From: Synergistales bacterium
Lineage (GTDB): Bacteria > Synergistota > Synergistia > Synergistales > Aminobacteriaceae
Length of the DNA stretch: 27,687 bases
Assembly (NCBI GenBank): GCA_025997955.1
Contig: BNVH01000050.1
Coordinates: 1 to 27,687 of the forward strand
Direction of reading: 5' to 3'
In this document: positions 20,918 through 27,687 of the stretch, piece by piece
Layout: each line of letters opens with the position of its first letter
Position numbering within the stretch: the stretch's first letter is position 1
Program-made: the position numbers and the translations under genes
The notes under the pieces: generated by a model
Told to the model about the DNA's origin: nothing
The model's input: only the letters and a program-made list of their open reading frames with translations
The model's database searches: none

Positions 20918-23900
20918 TTACCGTTTGCCAACCTTCGTCAAAGCGAGCGAGGCCAAGGCCAAAAGGGCGAGAGGGCCGAAGCCAGCGTCGCAGCCTCCGC
21001 CTCCGCCGCCTTCTCCGTCCCCACCTCCGCCTGAGGCGTTTTTAAGCAGCCACATGGAGCCGGCGGCGGTTCCGTTCGGCGAGCCGTCCGCTAAGGTCAG
21101 TTTGCGGTCTATCAGCTTGGGCTTGCCGTCAGACGCTGGACTAACGTCGCTGAGAATCGCGCTCAGCTTCAGCGTAACGCCGTTGTTGACGCTCGTGACG
21201 CTCAAAGCGCCTGCTGTCTGGGCCTCGGTTGCCTTTACGCCATACGCCCCGTCGGCGTCCACAACCGGATACACCGCGCCAATCTGCGGCGCGAAGACTA
21301 TCTTCACATGTCCAAAAAGCTCCGTCACGTTGGTCAAGCTCGTGACATTGCGGCCAAGGAGCGCGCTAACGTCGTCCCAGCTGAGGCTCCAGGTGTAGAT
21401 AACGGGCAAGAGAGCGCCGCCGCCTGATGGCATGGAGGGAAGAGTGATGGATATAGAGGGCTTCGCGGAGCTCCACTTCTCGGCTTTGTACGAAGGTATA
21501 GAGGAGAACGGGCTCGAACCCGCGCTTTTAAGCTCCGTCAATGTCTTGGCGTCTACGCCGTAGGCGGCCTTGAAGTCGGTCTTGAACTTCGAGGTTATGG
21601 ACGCGTTGAAATCGCTCAACAGACTAAAGGCCAAGCTCTCGGAGTATGATGAAATAGAATCGTTGAATATCCCAAGCATCCGCGCTATTTCTTTGTCTAT
21701 GTTGCTGTCGAAGTATTCGTCTATCACCTCAAGCTCTCTGCTATCCGTCTCATGCTGCCCGGCGGAGTTATAGCCGACCGTCGTCACTGTGATAGTGACC
21801 TTGCCCGGAGAGTGCGCGATAAGGTTTCCGTAGGGGTCGATGGACGCTATTCTCGGATTGGTGCTGGCCCATGTGACAAGCTCTGTGGCGAGAGGTCTGT
21901 TGGCCGAATCGTAGACCGTGGCGGTCAAGGTCGCCGTTTGGCCTATTCTGGTGAGGGTGTTGGGTATGCCGCTCATGACGACGAGATTGATGCCGCCAGT
22001 GGGTCTGTCGGGGCCGTCAGGGTCACCGCCATCGTTGCGTTCATATGCTCCAACATCGGTATATTGTGAGATGGTGGGAGAAGGACGGGGCTGCCCACGT
22101 TCATCGATTGGAGATCCGCTGCCTATAAAAGGCGCATAAGACGAATACCTAATATTCGGATCACTTATAGGTATTCTATTAAGAGCTGGATTTACGGAAG
22201 ATGCCGTTGTTTCTCTCAAGGCTATTGTGTCAAGCGTTTGCGTTATTCCCCTTAGCGGCGCGGGCGTAATGGTTAAAGTCGATCCAGCCGGAGGCGGTAT
22301 TATACCTGATGATGGTGCGTGCCATGTAGGTTCGGGAGCTGGGGTGGAGCCAAATACAAGCCCAGGCTCAATTTTAGCCGCGCTATATACCGACGGAACA
22401 ATATCTCTTAGGTTTATTGCGTTACCCTTACTGGCTGGGTCGCGAACCAAAGTATCAGCTATCCAATTAGCGTGCGGACTCTTACCACCAGTGCCGATAA
22501 AACCATAATCTTGGATAATGTTATACCCAAGTGATTTGATGGAATAAGTATCACGTAAAACATCTTCTCCGCAATCCGACCCCTCGTTGCCTACATATAT
22601 GCTACCCCCCATATTGAGACCCGTGGCATTTGTGTAAAGAGCTCCACCTTGTCCGGCCTTGTTGTCGAAAAAAGTGCTGTAGAGGATAACATTATTGGTA
22701 CTATCGCTCACGTTCGAATCTAAGTAAACAGCTCCACCATATCCCTGCCCAGCCTCGTTAAGATAAAAAGTGCAGTTTATGGAAAGAAAAGTCGTTGAGT
22801 TTATATACGCCGCTCCACCTTTTTGCCCGGTATTCGCCAAGGCATTCATTTTGAAAAGGCTGCGATTTAAGACAGCTCTGTAGCCAATCAGCGAGAGAGC
22901 GCCGCCATCTCCACCGGAGGAATTATGTTCAAATACGGACAAGCTGATTGTTGTCCTACTGCGCACTCCAGTTCCTAACCTATAAATTGCTCCGCCGTCA
23001 CCAGCAGTGGCTTTATTGTTAAGAAAAAAGGATGAAGTTATCTCGGCTTCGTATGAGCCCAGGTACACGGCTCCACCGTAGTTCGCGGCAGTATTGTATA
23101 TAAAGGATGTGTTTTCGCTCTTCAGTTCTTGGCAATGTATAGCTCCCCCGTCTTCTGTAGCGGTATTGCCGGTTCCATTGTCATAACCGAAAACACAGTT
23201 GCTTACTTCGCTTAATCCGCCACTAAAAACAGCGCCTCCTACAGTAGCGACGTTGTTTAAAAAAATACTCCTTCTTAGCTTGGCTGCAACGACACTATAA
23301 AGAGCGCCGCCGTATTCCGCAGCTGTGTTTGCCTTGAATTCAACGGTCGCGGTGGGTGAGAGGAGGACGTCAATATAACTGGCGTAGATAGCACCACCTC
23401 CGTCGTCAGGAGCGGATGATAAGCTGTTAGATCTGTTGCGCTCGAAGCTGCCTCCATTGACAGTAACCCTAACAGTGTTGCTGAGGTTTGTGGCGTAGAT
23501 GGCGCCACCCGAAATGTCGGCGGTATTGTTCGTAAATATGCCGCCGCTGATTGTAGAGTCCGCACCAGCACGTATAGCCCCGCCGTTTTCAGTGGCAGTA
23601 TTGTAACTAAGGGTGCTGTCTCCGCTTACATTTACCGCGCCAGCGCCATATATTGCCCCACCATCGGTTGTGGCCTCGTTGGTAGTAAGTGTTCCTCCGC
23701 TTACATTTACCGTGCCGGAAGCATATATCGCGCCTCCGTTTGTTGCTTTGTTGGCTGTAATGGTTCCGAATCTTCCGTCAGTCATGTTTACCACGCCGGA
23801 AGCATATATCGCGCCTCCGTTGCCTGTTGCGGTATTATTGTTGAATTGTCCGCCGCTGATTGTGACGGGATTTATACTTGCGCTATAAACTGCCCCACCG

Positions 23901-24757
23901 TTGCTGGTAGCATTGTTGCTGGTGAAGATAAAATTAGCGCCGAGTGTCGGCAGCGGTATAGTCGAATATATCGCTCCGCCGTCTGCGGCTGTATTACTGT
24001 TAAAGTTCAAGTTTCCGCCAAAATCAATGGTTCCGCCTGTGATGTATATAGCTCCGGCTGTGTTGTTATTGAAATTATTCGTTCCGTTGAAATTAGCTGT
24101 TCCAGCACTGACGCTAACGGCTCTTGCTGGGGTAGTTCCGGTAAAGCCGCTGCCATCGAAAGTGCTTCCGCTGAAAGTCGTATTTCCGTCAGATATGCTT
24201 ACCGCCCCGCGCAACATATTACCGCCAAACGTTGCCGTTCCGCCGCCTATGTTGATAATTCCGGCTGTAGTTGTGCTAAACGTGTTCGTTCCGCTGAATG
24301 TTACCGTTCCACTGACTACATCAACGGTTGTATCAGTTACATTGCTAAAGTCGTTGCTGAACTTAGCTGTCCCTCCATTGACTTTGACTGCGCCGACTGT
24401 TCCTCCGGCGATGGTTCCGAGTGTATTTCCGGCGAAATCAACATCACCGTTAGCATCAATTGTAATAGGGCCGCTGCCTGTAAAAGTAACCCCGCTAAAA
24501 GAAACGGGTTTAGTAACGACAAGGTTATCAATACCAGAGAGAGTTCCTCCCCTAATAACAGTATTATCTTGACTTAGGATTAGTTGTGCGCTTAATATGA
24601 TCGTAGTGCCGGTAGCAATAGTAATATCGCCGCTGGGATCAGATACGGCCGCAATAAAATCATTCAAAGTACTTACGGTGACGGGAACCGCCCACCCGGC
24701 CCCCGCTCCCGCCAAAATCACAAGCGCCGCTAAGGCGCTTAAAAATATCTTCTTCAT
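20918..24757 (-). CDS. Pmp-like beta-helix surface protein with Synergist-CTERM signal
   Basis: A 1279-residue secreted protein. A signal peptide is present (MKKIFLSALAALVILAGAGA, cut near GWA-VP). Residues ~30-760 form a right-handed beta-helix with about 17 GGA(I/V/L)Y-type repeats and F-x-x-N-x-A units, like chlamydial polymorphic membrane proteins and other adhesins. A bacterial Ig-like (Big_2) domain follows (~925-1010: NTLTRIGQTATLTATVYDSA ... LVTWASTNPRIASIDPYGNL). The end has a Gly-rich linker, GGCDAGFG, a hydrophobic run and KVGKR: the Synergist-CTERM signal. It has no autotransporter barrel. GGAGG lies in the last codons of the upstream gene, 7 bases away. It is probably surface-exposed, and may be an adhesin. 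Confidence 0.9.
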   Translation of the reverse strand: MKKIFLSALAALVILAGAGAGWAVPVTVSTLNDFIAAVSDPSGDITIATGTTIILSAQLILSQDNTVIRGGTLSGIDNLVVTKPVSFSGVTFTGSGPITIDANGDVDFAGNTLGTIAGGTVGAVKVNGGTAKFSNDFSNVTDTTVDVVSGTVTFSGTNTFSTTTAGIINIGGGTATFGGNMLRGAVSISDGNTTFSGSTFDGSGFTGTTPARAVSVSAGTANFNGTNNFNNNTAGAIYITGGTIDFGGNLNFNSNTAADGGAIYSTIPLPTLGANFIFTSNNATSNGGAVYSASINPVTISGGQFNNNTATGNGGAIYASGVVNMTDGRFGTITANKATNGGAIYASGTVNVSGGTLTTNEATTDGGAIYGAGAVNVSGDSTLSYNTATENGGAIRAGADSTISGGIFTNNTADISGGAIYATNLSNTVRVTVNGGSFERNRSNSLSSAPDDGGGAIYASYIDVLLSPTATVEFKANTAAEYGGALYSVVAAKLRRSIFLNNVATVGGAVFSGGLSEVSNCVFGYDNGTGNTATEDGGAIHCQELKSENTSFIYNTAANYGGAVYLGSYEAEITSSFFLNNKATAGDGGAIYRLGTGVRSRTTISLSVFEHNSSGGDGGALSLIGYRAVLNRSLFKMNALANTGQKGGAAYINSTTFLSINCTFYLNEAGQGYGGAVYLDSNVSDSTNNVILYSTFFDNKAGQGGALYTNATGLNMGGSIYVGNEGSDCGEDVLRDTYSIKSLGYNIIQDYGFIGTGGKSPHANWIADTLVRDPASKGNAINLRDIVPSVYSAAKIEPGLVFGSTPAPEPTWHAPSSGIIPPPAGSTLTITPAPLRGITQTLDTIALRETTASSVNPALNRIPISDPNIRYSSYAPFIGSGSPIDERGQPRPSPTISQYTDVGAYERNDGGDPDGPDRPTGGINLVVMSGIPNTLTRIGQTATLTATVYDSANRPLATELVTWASTNPRIASIDPYGNLIAHSPGKVTITVTTVGYNSAGQHETDSRELEVIDEYFDSNIDKEIARMLGIFNDSISSYSESLAFSLLSDFNASITSKFKTDFKAAYGVDAKTLTELKSAGSSPFSSIPSYKAEKWSSAKPSISITLPSMPSGGGALLPVIYTWSLSWDDVSALLGRNVTSLTNVTELFGHVKIVFAPQIGAVYPVVDADGAYGVKATEAQTAGALSVTSVNNGVTLKLSAILSDVSPASDGKPKLIDRKLTLADGSPNGTAAGSMWLLKNASGGGGDGEGGGGGGCDAGFGPLALLALASLALTKVGKR

Positions 24758-24764
24758 ATCAAAT

Positions 24765-26768
24765 CTACCTCCGTTTCAAAAGCACAGGCGCTAAAAATGC
24801 CATAGCCAAAGCCAACAAGCCGCCCCCAAAGCTCACCGCGTCGCAACCGCCGCCGCCGCTACCTCTCTTGCCGTCGCCACCGCCGTATCCGCCGCCATCC
24901 GTCGGGACGTAGCTCTTAGGCGCTGTGAAGAACGTCATATCCCAGCGGTTATTCTTGCTCCCGTCTCTGATGATAATGTAGGTGTTCTCGGTCGGGGTTA
25001 TGGTGGAATCGTTCACGATACGCACTACAGGGGCGCTTCCGCCGTCCATCATCAGCGCTATAAAATGAACCGTGATGACGTTTCTCTGTTCGTCAAGGAA
25101 GACTTTGACGGTCTTTCTGAAGGCGTCGGTGTCTCCTGAGCGGTTTTTGAGCCAGTCTATGAGGTCGAGGTTGTAGCCGTCCTCGCTTCGCATAAAGACG
25201 CTGAAATAGTTCGAGAAAATTTCGCGTATATTGCCGTCCTCGCTCGAACGCGCTTCGTCAAGCAGCTTGTCCCACACAAGGCTTACAATCTGGTTGGATT
25301 TCGGGAGGTTCATCGTGACGTGTATGGGTAGCAGGCCCGTGGTATTGCCCGTCAAATTTCCGGGAATGGTGGTCGAGAGTTTGAAGGAATTTACGGCGTC
25401 GCTCGCCACGTATTGATATGCCACCGAGCCGGCCATGCTGAATAATGACGGTTGCTTGACGTCAGAGACGCTCATGATTTTGCCTACGTCTTTTAGGAAA
25501 TCAACCTCGATTTGAGCCGGCAAGAACTTGAAGCCGTTTACGATATAGCTCGCGGGGACGACCGATGTGCCGGGGGCCGCGACCGAGCCGAAGTTGAGGC
25601 CGAAGATGGAACGGTGCGATATTATCATATTGCGGAAGCCGAGGCCGGGGTCTACTGGGTACATGTGCATTGTCTCTTTGACGCCGGTGACGACGTTGAA
25701 CCTCTGGTTGTAGGTGGTGACAAGCCCGGGCGGGATGTGGCTCAGGGGGTCTAATTGGATGCTTTGGGGCACGTCCGCCACTCTCGGAATATCGAAGCCC
25801 CAGCGTATGGGAGTCATCGGATGCCAAGTATAGCCGTCGTAGCGCTGCAGGGCGTAGCGGATGCCACTGTAGTTGGTCACGTCCGTTTGGATTGTGTAAT
25901 TGATAGGAGCGTTGCTGTCTATGGGAAGAACCGTGAGCGGCACGAAAACCCAGTCCTTGAAGGAATCGGGGATTTCGTTTCCGTAACCCTCTACTGACGG
26001 GTCGTAGTCGATTTGCACACCCCATCTGAACTTGTCGCGGGCGACAATGTTCCCGTTTCCAGAACCGCCGCCGCCTGTGCCGGTGTTGTCGCGCATGGTG
26101 GAGTTTATCCTGAGCCACGCGTCCCTGTTATCCTGAGCCATGCCATCATGGACGTTAGCTATGATAAAAGGCACCTGAAGGGTTTGAGACGGGACATCTT
26201 TATCATTTTGGTGAAAAATGAAGTTTCCGCGCGCGCTCTGGTAGCCGCTTATCCCTCCGGCTTTCGCGAAGTTCAATTCGTAAAGATAATCGAAAGGAGG
26301 GGCAAATCCCTGCGCTGTTTTCACAACATTATACACGACGCTGCCGTTATAATAAGGAGCGTCGACATTGACGTCCTGCATGGGGCTTATGGCGCCGGTC
26401 GGTATGACAGACGAGACGTAATCGAAATTGACGTCCAAAATTCCCCTACCCTCAGGCAACACCAAAAAGAGCGTGTATATAGCCTCTCTCAACGGGCCGG
26501 GGCCGAAACCTCCGTTTGTAAGGTATGCCGAGCCTGGCGCGTTGATAAGGTCGGCCTCCGTGTCCATCCGAACAAGTGTGGAAGCGCCGCCGGAGTCGTT
26601 AGTCGTGGTAACTACCATCCACTGCGCCCCCACGCCGGACGGCCCGAAAACGTCGTCAAAACGGTACCACGCTTCCGCGCGCCCCTGAGTAAAAAGCATA
26701 TGGACGCATAACAGCAATACCGCCGCGCCGATTTTTGGCGCAAAACCTTTCCTGATTCTAAGATTCAA
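24765..26768 (-). CDS. secreted protein with Synergist-CTERM signal, function unknown
   Basis: A 667-residue protein. The start is TTG at 26766-26768, with GGGGGGG 9 bases upstream. The basic N-terminus (MNLRIRKGFAPKIGAAVLLL) and FTQGRAEA form a signal peptide. Residues ~85-110 read GGFGPGPLREAIYTLFLVLP, reminiscent of the L-R-E-A-I motif at the start of Pmp-like passenger domains, but no GGAIY repeats follow. The middle is beta-rich with several Gly/Asn loops and no domain I recognise. The tail has GGGYGGGDGKRGSGGGGCDA, a hydrophobic stretch and VLLKRR: a second Synergist-CTERM signal. It is first in a two-gene operon with the beta-helix protein, so both are probably surface proteins working together. 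Confidence 0.85.
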   Translation of the reverse strand: MNLRIRKGFAPKIGAAVLLLCVHMLFTQGRAEAWYRFDDVFGPSGVGAQWMVVTTTNDSGGASTLVRMDTEADLINAPGSAYLTNGGFGPGPLREAIYTLFLVLPEGRGILDVNFDYVSSVIPTGAISPMQDVNVDAPYYNGSVVYNVVKTAQGFAPPFDYLYELNFAKAGGISGYQSARGNFIFHQNDKDVPSQTLQVPFIIANVHDGMAQDNRDAWLRINSTMRDNTGTGGGGSGNGNIVARDKFRWGVQIDYDPSVEGYGNEIPDSFKDWVFVPLTVLPIDSNAPINYTIQTDVTNYSGIRYALQRYDGYTWHPMTPIRWGFDIPRVADVPQSIQLDPLSHIPPGLVTTYNQRFNVVTGVKETMHMYPVDPGLGFRNMIISHRSIFGLNFGSVAAPGTSVVPASYIVNGFKFLPAQIEVDFLKDVGKIMSVSDVKQPSLFSMAGSVAYQYVASDAVNSFKLSTTIPGNLTGNTTGLLPIHVTMNLPKSNQIVSLVWDKLLDEARSSEDGNIREIFSNYFSVFMRSEDGYNLDLIDWLKNRSGDTDAFRKTVKVFLDEQRNVITVHFIALMMDGGSAPVVRIVNDSTITPTENTYIIIRDGSKNNRWDMTFFTAPKSYVPTDGGGYGGGDGKRGSGGGGCDAVSFGGGLLALAMAFLAPVLLKRR

Positions 26769-26777
26769 ATCTCAAAA

Positions 26778-26784
26778 CCCCCCC
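26778..26784 (-). promoter_or_regulatory. seven-G tract acting as ribosome-binding region
   Basis: A run of seven C on the plus strand (seven G in the mRNA) is the only ribosome-binding-like element before the TTG start, at 9 bases spacing. Homopolymer tracts of this kind can vary in length. Confidence 0.45.
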
Positions 26785-26847
26785 AATAAAAATTAATTTG
26801 ACTCAAAAATGAGAAAATAACACATAATCTCTAATTTCTAAATTTAT

Positions 26848-26853
26848 ATTCTA
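26848..26853 (-). promoter_or_regulatory. possible extended -10 element for the Synergist-CTERM operon
   Basis: TGATAGAAT on the minus strand (TGn followed by TAGAAT) lies 80 bases upstream of the TTG start in an AT-rich region. No good -35 is seen. The same nine bases occur before flaG at 209-217. No gene is seen in 26769-26977. Confidence 0.4.
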
Positions 26854-26905
26854 TCATCTCAGTCTTGTCTTGTCTTCATTTGTTGCTATTGGTTTGAAAA
26901 TTATC

Positions 26906-26930
26906 GGGGCGAACTTAAATAGTTCGCCCC
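26906..26930 (-). terminator. hairpin terminator after the Rpn-family gene
   Basis: GGGGCGAACT (26906-26915) pairs perfectly with AGTTCGCCCC (26921-26930) around a 5-base loop. Leftward reading is followed by GATAATTTT. It is 47 bases past the stop of the gene at 26978 and resembles the hairpin at 149-172. Confidence 0.75.
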
Positions 26931-26977
26931 TTGTTAGTTTTGTACGTATTCTCTCAACTAATATCGGCGAGCAAGAG

Positions 26978-27687
26978 TCACAACGAAAGAATGACTTCCT
27001 CACTCAGACCCGTATATTTCTTGATCATGTCTACTGAGAGATTGTCCGCGATCATAGAGCGCGCCGTGGATAGGAGGGTTTCTTTTTTGCCCTTCTCCAT
27101 GCCTATCTCCATGCCTATCTCCATGCCTTCTTCTCTACACTTTTTCTCATACTTCTCGCGAACAAATGTCACATAAGGCGTCTTCATATCTCGTAAAGCC
27201 ACTGGTTTCTCCTCCTTTAATATCTCTTCCTCAAATTGACTAAGTTCTGTCAAAGCGTCTTGGTCGCTGATATGCAGTATGCCGTCAAGAAAGATCAAGA
27301 AATCCTCTTTGTTGGACATGCTCCAGTTGCGCTCACCGAGAAGCGTCAGAAGTTCCTTGAAAAACACAAACTTTTTTCGCTCGCTGCGCTTCGCTTTTAT
27401 GGCGCACTGTCCGGCGTAAAGAGCCAAGTCGAATGGATTGTCGCTGTTCTTCAGTTCTTCTGAGTCCAAATCCGCTACGACCACTCTGTTATAGCGATAT
27501 GTAACTTCACTGCCGAAAAGAGACGACTTATAAAACGGTATTTCGTCGGCGCTACGCTTGTCCGTCACAATAGCAAGCCCTGTGACTGGCTCTTTTCTGT
27601 TCGAGAATATCAGCGTCATATATAAAAACATGCGCTTCGACAAGTCGCCGCCGCCCTTGCCCTGTAGCTCGCCGTGAAGCAAGACAT
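26978..27687 (-). CDS. Rpn-family PD-(D/E)XK nuclease/putative transposase (partial)
   Basis: The open frame runs in from the right edge; about 236 residues are visible. It opens with VLLHGELQGKGGGDLSKRMF, matching the conserved core strand with Glu-x-Gln and R-M-x-x-Y of Rpn (recombination-promoting nuclease) proteins. A helical region follows (LLTLLGERNWSMSNKEDFLI). The C-terminus has the short EIGMEIGMEKGK repeat often seen in this family, then a small helical end. Known members promote RecA-independent recombination or act in phage defence in E. coli; many genomes hold several copies. The nuclease N-terminus lies outside the window. Confidence 0.8.
   Translation of the reverse strand, partial: VLLHGELQGKGGGDLSKRMFLYMTLIFSNRKEPVTGLAIVTDKRSADEIPFYKSSLFGSEVTYRYNRVVVADLDSEELKNSDNPFDLALYAGQCAIKAKRSERKKFVFFKELLTLLGERNWSMSNKEDFLIFLDGILHISDQDALTELSQFEEEILKEEKPVALRDMKTPYVTFVREKYEKKCREEGMEIGMEIGMEKGKKETLLSTARSMIADNLSVDMIKKYTGLSEEVILSL
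27097..27127 (-). repeat. 12-bp in-frame tandem repeat in the Rpn-family gene
   Basis: CCATGCCTATCT is repeated 2.6 times (27097-27127). In the protein this gives MEIG-MEIG-MEKG. Because the unit is a multiple of three, copy-number change alters length without breaking the frame. Confidence 0.85.

Noticed and set aside
18791..20931. Integron-like cassette array of toxin-antitoxin modules separated by repeats
   Set aside because: No integrase gene is present, the repeats lack the RYYYAAC/GTTRRRY core sites of attC, and the repeats contain coding remnants rather than recombination sites.
23600..23830. CRISPR-like periodic repeats
   Set aside because: The repeated DNA encodes GGAIY-type protein repeats in frame, with diverged units and no constant spacers.
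23846..24577. Long rightward open frames opposite the beta-helix gene (up to ~240 codons)
   Set aside because: They mirror the repetitive codon pattern of the real minus-strand gene, lack ribosome-binding sites and have low-complexity Cys/Ser or Pro/Val compositions.

Overview
The window looks like a chromosomal piece of a flagellated diderm of the phylum Synergistota (Synergistetes). The strongest clue is a pair of secreted proteins (20918-24757 and 24765-26768, minus strand). Each ends in a Gly-rich linker, one Cys, a hydrophobic stretch and a basic tail, which matches the Synergist-CTERM sorting signal. The family assignments rest on motifs read by eye; no database search was possible.

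Layout. (1) 1-1612, plus strand: the 3' end of a flagellin gene, flaG with a long structured leader, a strong terminator, then speD with its own promoter. (2) 1618-4714, minus strand: tsaD, cdd, era and recO, the last three joined by ATGA stop/start overlaps. (3) 4763-13120, minus strand: a complete trans-envelope export set of TolC-like channel, HlyD-like adaptor, NHLM-type HlyD and the two NHLM-type ABC proteins, the first carrying a C39 peptidase domain. (4) 13169-14132: a PemK/MazF-like toxin with a Panacea (DUF4065) antitoxin, lying between the export and biosynthesis genes. (5) 14146-17849, minus strand: a compact type II fatty-acid/polyketide-like cassette of ACP, ketosynthase, FabZ-like dehydratase, a catalytically degenerate ketosynthase (chain-length-factor-like) and FabG-like reductase, with a promoter upstream of the ACP gene. 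(6) 17985-20870: a toxin-antitoxin island with a Phd/PIN pair and its operator, a PIN operon with two tiny partners, a short DinJ-like antitoxin plus a truncated copy, and a small two-gene unit whose second gene carries a nonsense codon. A 200-bp direct repeat flanks the PIN operon. (7) 20918-26768: the two Synergist-CTERM genes in one operon, one of them a Chlamydia-Pmp-like beta-helix protein. (8) 26978-27687: a partial Rpn-family nuclease gene at the right edge.

Working together: all genes from the ACP (17849) down to recO (1618) run in the same direction, mostly with overlaps or very short gaps. The acyl-building cassette and the dual-ABC exporter are therefore probably co-expressed. The reasonable reading is production and export of a lipid, polyene or acylated peptide. 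No peptide precursor, acyltransferase, thioesterase or phosphopantetheinyl transferase is visible in the window, so the product is unknown. The TA island has been rearranged: its repeats carry leftovers of a Synergist-CTERM gene end and of a dinJ gene start.
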